Part shown: piece by piece, positions 10,201 to 19,900 of the stretch
Layout: each line of letters starts with the position of its first letter
How positions within the stretch are numbered: position 1 is the stretch's first letter
Source: Flavobacterium johnsoniae
GTDB lineage: Bacteria; Bacteroidota; Bacteroidia; Flavobacteriales; Flavobacteriaceae
Length of the DNA stretch: 64,000 nt
Assembly (NCBI RefSeq): GCF_030388325.1
Contig: NZ_CP103794.1
Coordinates: 3,906,001-3,970,000 of the forward strand
Reading direction: 5' to 3'
The notes under the pieces: generated by a model
Told to the model about the DNA's origin: nothing
Database searches by the model: none
The model's input: the letters and a program-made list of their open reading frames with translations, nothing else
Position numbers and translations under genes: made by a program

Positions 10201-10304
10201 CCTTTGTCATCTAAAACTACACCGGACACTTCTGTTTTTTGTGCCCAAGTATTAATTGAGAAGCCAAAGAAAAAGGCTAATAATAAAAGTTTAAGTTTTT
10301 CCAT
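7293..10304 (-). CDS. SusC/RagA-family TonB-linked outer-membrane transporter
   Basis: A 1003-residue TonB-dependent receptor. In order: signal peptide (ending NTWAQ); a carboxypeptidase-D-like regulatory domain (about 25-105, GVVLDDKGIPLPAANIL and TDFDGKF); the SusC-type TonB box/plug (EQVVVVGYG, then the plug to about residue 230 with GVSTLNSSQGPFYVIDG and DAAATAIYGNRAANGVI); and a 22-strand barrel ending in a terminal aromatic (MFGLNVSF). SusC proteins import oligosaccharides captured by SusD, powered by TonB. The promoter region upstream (10338-10415) has three 21-bp-spaced repeats. Normal length, no frameshift seen. Confidence 0.96.
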   Translation of the reverse strand: MEKLKLLLLAFFFGFSINTWAQKTEVSGVVLDDKGIPLPAANILEKGTTNTVTTDFDGKFRFSVSNKNAVLVISFIGFDDQTLKLDGTKSNYSIKLQSTTNNLEQVVVVGYGKGSRKNLTTSVTSIKAEELNKGAISDVGQLLQGKVSGLNISSSGDPTKTASVVMRGVSTLNSSQGPFYVIDGIPGVDISVISPDDIASIDVLKDAAATAIYGNRAANGVIMVTTKKGSKGRTQIAYNGYVGFEEVSNNLDMMNADQLRAFTTKNNLNFTPENDKGANTNWLKEIMRPGRAMSTSHNLSMSGGGDHGNYTASITSLNREGVMQKSDFSRIIARLSVEQFAFDDKVKFGLNVTNSKTDYQNVPQRNTVLLQAASYLPVSPVRNADGSFFENFISPGYFNPVALIEHGTDETTTNNLVGNLTAEVKLPFGITYNLNLAHQRLTSSHGEFYDSYYSQYNSANFYNNPDPPLTKTLVNFGVNGSALRNSYETRNNIIESFFTWDRTFGSHKVKAVLGYSWQENTLGDGFQATTTNFPVDNVGYNNLALSNYTSVNGYVVNFGDSKAYQKTRLIAYFARLNYNYKDKYLLQGSIRRDGGSMFGANNQWGYFPSVGGAWRIDKESFMQNQEFFSDLKLRGSWGVTGNSSGFNAYTAQFISGSLGTFYYNGQQIGAYGPNQAANPDLKWEKTATANIGLDFSLLKGKVTGSIDVYDKKTTDMIFNYNVNPVLVPVGSIVANGGTMSNKGIELSLSTTPVKTADFSWTTNLNLAHNKNEIVKLTSPFFVGGDSIRRVQPDGGGQTGSTLQIFKEGKPLGQFFTLKYAGKNADGVSQYYDKNGNLTTTPQIGVDYHYAGSAQPKLLLGWGNNFQYKKFDLSIFFRGVFGNKIFNATRADLFRPSTAMTNNILVDAGNESPNDLNSYKYSDRFIEDGSYLRLDNMTLGYNFGKVGRYISSVRIYQTINNVFVITKYTGIDPEVEQGGTAPGVDSNNFYPKTRTYMFGLNVSF

Positions 10305-10337
10305 TTTGATATTGGTTAATTGGTTAAATAGTATTGA

Positions 10338-10415
10338 CGAAATTACTGTTAAAGAAATGTTAGCAAATGGACAAGTTATTCATAAACATGGATAATTTCA
10401 ATAAAGTCAATGACA
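10338..10415 (-). promoter_or_regulatory. susC promoter with three 21-bp-spaced activator half-sites
   Basis: Read on the minus strand, TGTCATTG (from 10415), TATCCATG (from 10394) and TGTCCATT (from 10373) are spaced exactly 21 bp apart. The last is followed after 17 bases by CAGTAATTTCG, whose TAATTTCG (10345-10338) resembles the Bacteroidota -7 box TAnnTTTG with one mismatch. The same TGTCCATT-N17-CAGTAATTT arrangement is found before GH89. Tandem sites two helical turns apart, ending just upstream of a weak promoter, are typical of AraC-type activators such as HTCS proteins. The regulator is not in this window. Confidence 0.65.
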
Positions 10416-10582
10416 GCAAGGCTTTTCAAAGTTATTTTTATAATTTTCTATAATTAAATACGTATTAATTAATCGATTTCGTAGTTTTTCATTTCATATT
10501 TTTTGGTGTAGTTTAAGGTTATAGTTTAAGTATTAAGTTAAATTTTGTTTATATACGGATTAATTATCAAGGAAGTCTTTTT

Positions 10583-12757
10583 TTAATTGTTTTCTGTCCA
10601 ATTAATTTCCCAATTTTTAATTAATTCTCTTTCTTTTGTTTCATCAAATGATGTGTTATTTTCTGCTGATTTTTGTAAAGCTTCTAAAAACATTTTCCAT
10701 CTTGGCCAATAAAAACCTTTATACATTCCGTGCCAAGATCTAGACGCATAATCATTCAAATGGCCTTCTCCGCCCCAAAGTGTAATTAATGTTTTAGCAT
10801 TTTTTGCATACAATTTAGAAACTGCTGGTGAACTTGCATAATCTGAAGCCGATTTTACCCATTGGTCTAAACTATTTAATGGTTGCGCCGACATTAAGTT
10901 ATCAATATCCAAAGCTTGTTTTTCTATTTTTTTAAATAATTGATCTCCTTTTGCAATATCTTTTTTCTGATACGCAGCCACGCATTCCATTAAATCCTCA
11001 TCTATACATAAAGAATAATAATGCCTGTAAACATCGATTAAATCGTATTGGATAAAATTGTTATTATCATATTTTTTAGCTTCTTTAGCTAAAATATCCA
11101 AAGCTTCTTTTAGTTTCTTCTTATCTCCCGGATTTCCTTTAAATGCTGTAATAGTTGCGGTTGGACGTTTAAACAATAAATACGCTCCAGCTCTATCATT
11201 CCACCAACGAGTTTCCCAATATTTGACATTATAAACTGATTCTAATAATAATTGCCAAGCTTGAAAAATTGGTTTAGAAACCATCTTCTGCTCATATCTA
11301 GCATTCAAATATTTTGTTAGCCAATCTTTTACAGGCTGTTCTCCTTTGCTCCACGGAAGATCATAAATATATTCGTATACAATAGAATTATTATTCAAGC
11401 CTTCTGGCATTGCGCCGTAACCGACAACATTTCCTTTTTTCGGATTTTTCAATAAACTCGTTAATTCGTTTTTATAGAAATTCAAATCTCCATAAACTGG
11501 ATTAGATCCTCCATAATTATGTACATATCCGTAAGTCCATTGTTTACCATAAAATGCTTCCTGATTTTCCCAAACTTTATAACGGTCATTTGCATAATCC
11601 TGAACCATTAAACGGTCGTTTGGCACTTTACTTAAAAATGCACTTGTCGCTTCTTTTGTCCAAAATTCTTTATTATCTCCAAAAAGCCAGCCTTGCATTA
11701 CCCAAACAGCGCCTGGAGCGGCTTCATTAATTGTTTCATAAATAGCACTTCCATAATTTGCCAATTCTTCGTATTTATTGTGTTCAGAAACTGGAGGTTC
11801 AATTTCGTTAAATGAATCTGCCAAATAGAAATTAGATTTCCCGTACATTTTAGTGTAAATTTCAATAAAACGTTTTCCGATTTTTTTAAATAACGGGTCT
11901 TTTGAATCTACGAGAAAAGTACTTGCAAAACCTCCTCCTGACCAAGATTTTAATTCTGTTATTTTGGCTTCAGGATGTTTTTCGGCGAAAGCCTTAGGAA
12001 CATAACCGCTAAAAGCAGGCACAACCGGATGCATGTCTAAAGCTCGCATTCTTTCTAAAATCTTCCTTTGAAGTTCTTGTTTTTTAGTAAACCATTCTTT
12101 TGGTAAAGGTCCTTCCAATCTATTAATGTTTCCCATACGTTGCCATGGCAAATAAGCCGGGCCAGCAAAATGCGCTTCTAATTGACTATCTGTTAAACCG
12201 TATTCTTTCCATAATTCTTGCCACGCTGCTTCCTGACCTTCCATTGCTGTTGGAAGATTTATTCCGTGCAAAGCCATCCAATCTATTTCCTGTTCCCAAC
12301 GATTCCAGTCCCACCAAGGAGTTGTATAGCCAAAAGTACAAGCGTTTAAATATTCTCTGTATTCAAAAGGCGTGTTTCCTTTTTTGGAATATTTTGGCCA
12401 AGTTTTAGGCAAATTCACTTTGTTTCCTTCCCAACTTACTAACGCAGCTCCAATATCTCGAAGAAAATTATAAGCCGCATAACAGATTGCCGTGTTGTTT
12501 GAACCTTTAATTTTTACAAGATTTGCCGTTGTTTCTACTTCAAACCAATCTTTATGTTCTGATTTATTTTCAATAATAGTTAATTCAAATTCATTAACAC
12601 GATTACCAATAAGTCTTTCTAATACAGCAGCCGCATTTTTTGTTTTTTCGTCATTCTTAGAGTATCCTTTTAAGGAACCGAAAAATAACAACGACAGAAA
12701 TAGCATAGCGAATCTGAGGCAATTATAGTTTTTGATTTTAAAATTCATTCTTTTCAT
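10583..12757 (-). CDS. GH89 alpha-N-acetylglucosaminidase (NAGLU family)
   Basis: A 724-residue secreted enzyme of family GH89, which removes terminal alpha-linked GlcNAc with retention. The family is clear from WMALHGINLPTAMEGQEAAW (159-178), HFAGPAYLPWQRMGN (196-210) and the catalytic motifs: ADSFNE (Glu318, matching the NAGLU acid/base) and YGAMPEGLNNN (Glu452, matching the nucleophile). Order: hydrophobic signal (about 15-32), a small mixed domain, a TIM barrel (about 130-460) and a C-terminal helical domain. It lies 280 bp upstream of susC on the same strand but has its own promoter region, with the same 21-bp half-sites as susC, so it belongs to the same regulon. An ATG at codon 4 is an alternative start. 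Confidence 0.94.
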   Translation of the reverse strand: MKRMNFKIKNYNCLRFAMLFLSLLFFGSLKGYSKNDEKTKNAAAVLERLIGNRVNEFELTIIENKSEHKDWFEVETTANLVKIKGSNNTAICYAAYNFLRDIGAALVSWEGNKVNLPKTWPKYSKKGNTPFEYREYLNACTFGYTTPWWDWNRWEQEIDWMALHGINLPTAMEGQEAAWQELWKEYGLTDSQLEAHFAGPAYLPWQRMGNINRLEGPLPKEWFTKKQELQRKILERMRALDMHPVVPAFSGYVPKAFAEKHPEAKITELKSWSGGGFASTFLVDSKDPLFKKIGKRFIEIYTKMYGKSNFYLADSFNEIEPPVSEHNKYEELANYGSAIYETINEAAPGAVWVMQGWLFGDNKEFWTKEATSAFLSKVPNDRLMVQDYANDRYKVWENQEAFYGKQWTYGYVHNYGGSNPVYGDLNFYKNELTSLLKNPKKGNVVGYGAMPEGLNNNSIVYEYIYDLPWSKGEQPVKDWLTKYLNARYEQKMVSKPIFQAWQLLLESVYNVKYWETRWWNDRAGAYLLFKRPTATITAFKGNPGDKKKLKEALDILAKEAKKYDNNNFIQYDLIDVYRHYYSLCIDEDLMECVAAYQKKDIAKGDQLFKKIEKQALDIDNLMSAQPLNSLDQWVKSASDYASSPAVSKLYAKNAKTLITLWGGEGHLNDYASRSWHGMYKGFYWPRWKMFLEALQKSAENNTSFDETKERELIKNWEINWTENN

Positions 12758-12806
12758 ATTCTCGTATTTAATAAATTATAACATTGCATTTCTAAACAAA
12801 AAATAA

Positions 12807-12834
12807 GGGAGATTAAATGATGAATTAATCTCCC
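12807..12834 (-). promoter_or_regulatory. Terminator-like hairpin in the GH89 leader
   Basis: GGGAGATTAA (12807-12816) pairs perfectly with TTAATCTCCC (12825-12834) around an 8-nt loop. On the minus strand it is followed by TTATTTTTTG, the shape of an intrinsic terminator, yet it lies only about 50 bp before the GH89 start and well downstream of the presumed promoter (about 12975). It may therefore be an attenuator or mRNA-stability element. Apart from this hairpin, the promoter module and the terminator at 13120, I see nothing in the 12758-13171 gap. Confidence 0.5.
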
Positions 12835-12972
12835 GAACTAATAAAAACTAACAAAATATTTACTAATCAACAACCTTTTACTTTTTGTTTTTATTACCTA
12901 CTTTCAAAAAATATCTCTCCATATTTAATTAGAGTAAAATGCAATAAAAGTAAACCGTGTTTGGATCGAAAA

Positions 12973-13029
12973 TAAAATTACTGCTATTGTTTATTCTAAT
13001 AATGGACAGATTAATCAAAAGAATAGACA
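12973..13029 (-). promoter_or_regulatory. GH89 promoter with two 21-bp-spaced half-sites
   Basis: Minus-strand TGTCTATT (from 13029) and TGTCCATT (from 13008) lie exactly 21 bp apart. The second is followed after 17 bases by CAGTAATTTTA; TAATTTTA (12980-12973) is a candidate -7 box. The half-site, spacer length and CAGTAATTT match the susC promoter exactly although the spacers themselves differ, which argues for a shared activator. The leader to the GH89 ATG would be about 210 nt and contains the hairpin at 12807-12834. Confidence 0.62.
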
Positions 13030-13119
13030 TATTATACATGATGGCTCAACTTCAGGTTTATCTAGACTTTATTTGTTTTTATTTATTATTTGAAGCTTAC
13101 TTTTGCACAAAAACAAAAA

Positions 13120-13146
13120 AAAGAGCCTGAAAAAATCAGGCTCTTT
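13120..13146 (-). terminator. Strong intrinsic terminator ending the pectin operon
   Basis: An 11-bp perfect stem, AAAGAGCCTGA (13120-13130) with TCAGGCTCTTT (13136-13146), and a 5-nt loop. On the minus strand a long T-run follows (13119 downward). It lies 25 bp beyond the stop of the 216-residue lipoprotein gene and separates the pectin locus from the GH89/susCD locus. Confidence 0.85.
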
Positions 13147-13171
13147 GCTATTAAAATCTATTATTTAAAGA

Positions 13172-13822
13172 TCAATTAAATAGAATGGAATGATCTTTTT
13201 GGATTAATTCGGATGAGTTAAGTTTTTTGGCAGTAAAAGTTTTGCCTTCAGATTTTTTCACATCACCATAATATTGCATGCTGAAAGCAACATCATTTTG
13301 AGTTGAAGCAAGAACGCCATCTTTATAAATACTCGCTGTACCTTTTCCTGTAAAACTAACTTTATACTTCTGACCGTTTTCGGTAACTTTAAAAGTGCCG
13401 CTCAAAGGTCTTATGCTAACTCCATTTGAAACAGACAAATCTCCTTTTCCTGAATTAATATTTTTACCCAGAATGGATTGTCCCCATTTTGTAAAAGTAT
13501 ACGCAGTTGCTTCCGAATATCCCGCAAAATTATAATCTCCTTTTGCTAAATTATTTTGAAGAGAAGAAAACAATTCAAAATATACAACTGCTCCATCTTC
13601 TTTTTCAGAAATTGATTTAGAACGTAACGAAAAATCAATATTGTAAGCATTTCCTCTAATACCATAATTTTCAAGATAGCCTTGAGATAAAGCCACCGTT
13701 TGACTTCCGATTTTTAAATAACCTTTATTTGAATTAGTATCTTGATTACTTTCATCATCACTTGAACAAGATGACAATAAAGTAATGAAAAACAGCACTA
13801 ATAATTTTATACTATTATTCAT
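13172..13822 (-). CDS. Small lipoprotein of unknown function, last gene of the pectin operon
   Basis: A 216-residue protein with a lipoprotein signal (Cys19 in LLSSCSSDDE). The Ser/Asp/Glu stretch after the cysteine resembles the Bacteroidota surface-export signal. The mature part is predicted beta-rich (repeated short strands such as KYKVSFTGKGTASIYKDG) and shows no catalytic motif. I do not recognise a family. It is 78 bp downstream of the giant CE8-PL1 gene on the same strand and just before a strong terminator, so it is probably co-expressed with the pectin enzymes and may be a surface-associated binding or accessory protein. Confidence 0.75.
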   Translation of the reverse strand: MNNSIKLLVLFFITLLSSCSSDDESNQDTNSNKGYLKIGSQTVALSQGYLENYGIRGNAYNIDFSLRSKSISEKEDGAVVYFELFSSLQNNLAKGDYNFAGYSEATAYTFTKWGQSILGKNINSGKGDLSVSNGVSIRPLSGTFKVTENGQKYKVSFTGKGTASIYKDGVLASTQNDVAFSMQYYGDVKKSEGKTFTAKKLNSSELIQKDHSILFN

Positions 13823-13900
13823 ATCTATGATGATTTAATTTTTAAACTGATCAATTTTTAAAATTCGGAACGAATAAAAAACTCCTTCCGAATTTTGAAT

Positions 13901-16900
13901 TTATTTTACAATTATTCTTGTTGAATCTCCTGTTTTTAAACTTTTAATGAAATAACTTCCAGAAGCCAAATCAGAAACAGAAATTTCCATTTCAGAACCA
14001 ATAAGATCTACTTGTTTTACCAGAAGTCCGCTCATGCTGAAAATAGCCAGACGATCAAATTCTGTACTTGATTGCAAGGTTAGTTTTCCTGTTGTAATAG
14101 TTGGAAATGCTAAAAATTCGCCAAGTTTCTTCCAACGTCCGTAAAGTGTAAAATTCTCTGTCTGCTTATTTGTAAAACCTGTTATTTCTTTTCCGTATAA
14201 GGCATCAGCGTACCAACCTAGAAAACGATAACCTGTACATTGCGCCATTTCTAATGTAAAAGCAGTTCCACTTTGCACGCTTGTTTTATTTGGATTAGTC
14301 GCTCCAGATGGCATATTTAAATAAGAAATAGTATAAAATGTCGGCTGAATTACCTCATCAGGTTTATTATTACCGCCAACGCCCCAAAAAGCATAAAATG
14401 TTTGATTTCCTGTTGCAGAAACGGCAATTTCTTTAATCGTATTTGGTGTTGTTGAAGAAGCAGACCAACCATAGAAAGTATAATCTTTTAAAGCTGGAAT
14501 TGGCAATGTTAATGCCGTTCCTTCTGTATATTCTACAGGATTTAAGCCCGATATAGCTTTTCCATCAATAGAATTTAAATACGAAACACCCGATTTTACA
14601 ATTGGTTTTGGATCAGGTTTATTATTTCCGCCTTCTCCCCAAAAAGCATAAAAAGTTTGATCTCCCGTTGCTGTTACTGCAATTGTTTTAATTAATCCTG
14701 GAGTTGTTGCAGAAGCAGACCAACCGAAGAACGTATAACCTTCTAATTTTGGTGTTTTTAAGTTTGTCAAAGCTCCTTCCATATATTCTGTCGGAGAAAG
14801 TGTTATAGCCTTTCCGTCAATAGCATTTATATAACTTATTTTAGAAAACTTCGCGTCTGCTTTTAACCATCGTGGATCTCCCAAAGCATTTCCGTCTGAA
14901 GAAGCTTTGGCTAATGGAGAATCTTTAGAAAAACTAAAATTTCCTTGAATTGGGTTTGGAAACACAAGCACTGTCATTCCTAAGCCTGTTAGTGTCTTAA
15001 CATTTGTTTCGGTAACCGTAACTGTTCCTTTAACTACTTGAGAAGAAACACCAACTAGAAGATTATTTTCTAAAACTAATTTTCCTGCACCATTTGCACT
15101 ATTAGAATTGAACAGATAAATAGGTTTAGGATTATCACGCTCATCTTGCATAATAATATTTTTGAAAGAATAAGCCGAAGCACTATTATATTGATTATCT
15201 ACAAACACAAAACCATTTCCAGCCTGATTGCCTGAATTATAAATTGTATTGCTTTCAAAAGTTATATTTATAGTTTCGTTTGCGGTATTTTTATTTTGCA
15301 GCGTTATAAAATTATTTCCCTTTTCATAATTAAAAATCGTTGATTTCTTAACCGAAATTGAATTGACAATTCGAGAATCTGCCAAAATAAAACTGCTTCC
15401 TGTAGCTGCAGTTCCGTCAATAATACAGTTTTCTAAAACAACTTTTGAAATAGGTTTTTCGCTAGTTCCTTCCGTTAGCAATAAACTTTGTTTGATTCCT
15501 TTTATAGAAGCATTTTTGATTTCGAAACCAGCTATTGAAGCGCCTTTTTTAAGTTGTAATACATTTGATCCAGCATTTGTCAGATCAAAATCAACACCGT
15601 CAAAACTGAAGCTTCCTGAGAAGATTTCAGGATTTTCTGAGTAGAAAGATCCCGCGAAAACTGGTTTTGCACCAGCATCTGGAACAAATGTATATTTATG
15701 GTTTTTAACTGCTAAATCTGCCGTTGTAGTATAAGTACCGCTTGCCATAATAAATTTTGAACCATTTTCAGCAGCATTGTATTTTTCTACAAAGTTTTGC
15801 GGATTTACATATACATCTAAACTTCCATTTTGGTTTGAAACAAGATTGTCTACAATACTATTGATGTATACTTCAACATTTGTATACCTTCCGTCAATTG
15901 TTTTTAAGTTACCATCGGCAGAACTTGCAGGATTTAGTCCTTTTTCAGTTTCCCATTTATCAGGCATACCGTCACCATCTGTATCTACAGGCGCTTCTCC
16001 AGAAGGTAATACTGGCCAACCGCCTGTTGCTGAAGGCGTGTCAATATAACCGTTTGTACTTCCATTACCGCCATTCATAATACTAGCTGTGCCAGAACGA
16101 GTATCGTCTACGGCTCTTTTGTCTACAGCATCTCGGTATAAATTTGAACCCGCATTTTCTAAAACCAATTCGTAGGCTTTTGTAGCGCTGTGCGTTGTAA
16201 TTTCACCAAATGCATGTGGCGCACTAATTTTTAATGCAGCTTTATCAGCATCGCTCACAGGAAGCTGACTTCCATGAAACTGACTGTAAACTCCATACGT
16301 CCAGTTGTCTTGAGTTGCTCTTTCTGATCCTACAACATAATTTCCGTCGACGAAATATTTACCCCAAATTCCATACAATGGCGAAGTTGTATCTAAACTT
16401 CTTCCTGTTGATAAAATACGTTCTTTGGTAGAATTTGATGTTCCAGGTCCTGGTTTCCAATAATTATTTACCAGATTTACATTCATGGCATCTCCACCGT
16501 AACAGCTATTTCCTCCCCAATTATAAATTACGTTGTTACGAATATCAACTAAATCTGTTTTGGCAAAAATATCATTTGCGTATTCTCCCAATCTCGGATT
16601 ACGGCTATCATGATGCGCTAATAAATTGTGATGAAAGGAAGCATTTTTACCTCCCCAAACACCTCCATATCCGTGAGCACCTTTTGCATGAACCGAATTT
16701 CTAAGACTTTCAGAAATAATACACCATTGCAGCGTAAAATTTTCATTTTGATAGAAAGAAACGCACTCGTCTGTTGACCAGCTCATCGAACAGTGATCTA
16801 CAATTATATTCTTTTGAAAACGTCCGCCTAAAGCATCATTTTCAACATCATGAGTATCTCCCATTCTAAAACGCAAATAACGAAGAATGACGTTATTTCC

Positions 16901-19900
16901 TCTTACTTTTACATTGTAATCTTTCAAGGTTATTCCACCGCCTGGCGCTGTTTGTCCAGCAATTGTGATATTATCTGTTATGTTTAACTCACTTTTCAAT
17001 TCAATATTTCCAGACACTTTAAAAACAACAATTCTCGGACCAGCCTGACCAATTGCATCACGAAGCGATCCTGCTCCAGAATCATTTAAATTGGTAACAT
17101 AAATCAACTTTCCGCCGCGTCCGCCTGTAACATATTTACCGTAGCCTTCTGCACCCGGAAATGCAGGAACTGGATCATTATTACCATTAGTAGCTTCTTT
17201 CTTCACTTCGATTTTTCCTTCACCATTAAAGAATTCAGGATTAGTCGTTTTATCATAAACTCCTTCTTTAAATTCTACACCGTTAATGGTTAGTTTTTGA
17301 ACATTTAAAACCGTATTCAATGAAGCTTTTCCATTTTCTGTAATAGTCAAATTTAAAGTTGAACCCGCAGCACGTTCATGGCTAAAAACAATATAATTGT
17401 CCTGACCAATTTTTATCATTCCTGAACCAAATGCATTTGCTGATGCCCCTTCGATTACAGTTGGATAATTTAATGTTGGGAATTTGGTGCTTTTTTGTGT
17501 TAAATCCCAAATTCCGATAAATTCGCTATTATCTCCTTTTAGCAATAGAGTTCCCGTGTTAGCATTTACTCCCTGACCGGTATTCAATGGAGAAACTGTA
17601 CCATTTCCAGAAATTGGACCGCTTAAAGTCATTATCGTTTGATTGGCAATTCCTGAAATCATTTCGAATTTTACATTTCCAGAAATAACTACAGGCGCTT
17701 CTAAAGTCATTCCTGCTCCACTTGTGTTATAATAAACTCGTGTTCCGTCTTTAAAAATTAAATTTCCTGTTGCTTTATGCGCGCCTCTTAATCGAAGTGT
17801 TCCTGCGCCAGAAAAAATAATATCAGCAGGAAAAACAGTTGCCGTAGTTTCAATTTCTTTTGTACTAGAGACCAATTTTCCTGCAACAGGCATCACCGCA
17901 GGATTAAAATTCGCAGCATTATCCCAGTTTTTATTTACGGCAGCTGTAAACTCATAATCATAATCTGTTGGAGGTGCAACTTCATCAGGTTTATTATTTC
18001 CTGCAGTTCCCCAAAAAGCATATAATGTCTGATTTCCTTTAGTTGTAGCAACAAGTTCTTTCAGCGAATTTGCAACAGTCGCAGAAGTTGACCATCCGAA
18101 AAAAGTATAACCTGCTAATGTTGGTACTGGCAATGTCAACGCTGTACCTTCTGTATATTCTACTGGAGTTAATGCTGTTAAAGCTGTATTATCTATTGAA
18201 TTAAAATAAGCAATTGTCGATTTTGCATTTCCTCCATTAATAGCCATATTAATAGCACTCACATCACTTAGTCCGCCATATTCATTTGCTGCTTGTATGG
18301 TATATGCAAACGTACCAGCAGTTGTAGCGCTGTCTACGTAAGTAGCTTCTGTAGTAATGGCAAGAATTTTTCCGTCTTTACTAATTACATAACACATCGC
18401 ATACGGATTTTCATCCCATTTTAATGTATTAGCTGCTGAAACAACAAGATTTGAAGGTTTCATAACTTGTTCTACAACTCTACGCGGATCCCATTTATCT
18501 GTACCGCTTAATACATTTTCTATTGTAAATTCGTCAGCCTGAGCTTTAGTCAAAACTGGATTATAATTTCCTGTCTGAGCAACGCCATTTACTGTAAAAG
18601 TATTGGTTCTATTATCCGTATTAACGGCAATTCCGTTCCCGTTTAAACTATTATATTCTGCAAAAAGTGCCGGTAGCGTTCCCATACTTGCCCAACCTAA
18701 TGTATTGGGTTCGTTGATCATTTTTGTATTCAGATAAACTGCTCTTGGTGCATTTTGCCAAGGACGACCCAAGTAATAACTTGTTGAAGCCGTAATGGTA
18801 TTGTTATTAAAAATATAACCATACTTTGTAGCTGTGTCATGATTTGGAGCAACAATATATCCAGATGCAACAGAAACCAGATTACATTCTTCAAACCAAT
18901 GCGTTCCGCCTCCACAGATAAAATCGACATCTCCTTCGATAGTAGATTTATAATAAAAACTTCTATTTCCTCCTGTAACCTGAGTATCTTGTTTACTTCT
19001 TAATCGGACTCCATTATAAACGTTTCGATCTCCGGCAGGATTCAAGGCAGGTCTTTGTCCAGAAGTCGTAATTCCGTCTTTGTGTTCTATGGTTACATTT
19101 TCCATATACAAATCGTTTGCTTCTATAGAAAGAACCGCATTTTTGATTCCCCAACCTGGATTTCCTTGCAGAATTACTTTGTCTTTTGATTGTGCAATCA
19201 ATGAAACATTATTTTTTCCAGACGGAAGTTTCAATACAATATCTTGCGGATTTGTACCATCTCCACCTAAATTATACGTTCCGTTTGTAATTAAAACCAA
19301 AAATCTAGAAGCCGAATTATTTGGTGCTGCACTAAAAGCTTCTGCTATAGTTTTGACATATTTTTTTGAAGCAATCTGTTGATCTGTAGCATTGGCATCT
19401 ACAATTAAATCAAAATTGCGTTTTACTGGAATTGGTTTTTCCATTGTTTTGAATGACAAACTAAGAGCTGCTCCATCATTACCAGAAAGATCTTTAACAA
19501 ATCCTGCTGGTATAGTAAAAGTATATTGTTTATTATATTCTAATCCGAAATAACTGAATTTTACTGTTCTGTTTACAAATTCGGCAGTTACATTCTTTCC
19601 ATTTAAAACTGCGTTTCCTGTTCCTAACTGAACTTGTTCATTATAATTAAGAATAATATTTCCGTTAGCTCCAACCGAACTTGCAGAAGCTGCTGGAAAC
19701 GAAGATTCAAGAACTGGAGCAACCGTATCGGCAACCAAAACCTCATCAGCTTTAATCATTAAATTAGAAAGAATTGTTGCCGTCACATCAACTGCAGAAC
19801 CATGTTTTGGACCGTTAATATTAGGAAACCATCTCAAATATATTTTTTCTTTTCCTTCAGCTTCAGCTGGAAGAATTCCACCGATACTGGTTATAGTATT

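Noticed and set aside
14129..18214. Possible CRISPR-like spaced repeats in the giant gene
   Set aside because: The repeats are about 210 bp, in frame, and encode a protein domain pattern; spacing and length do not fit CRISPR.
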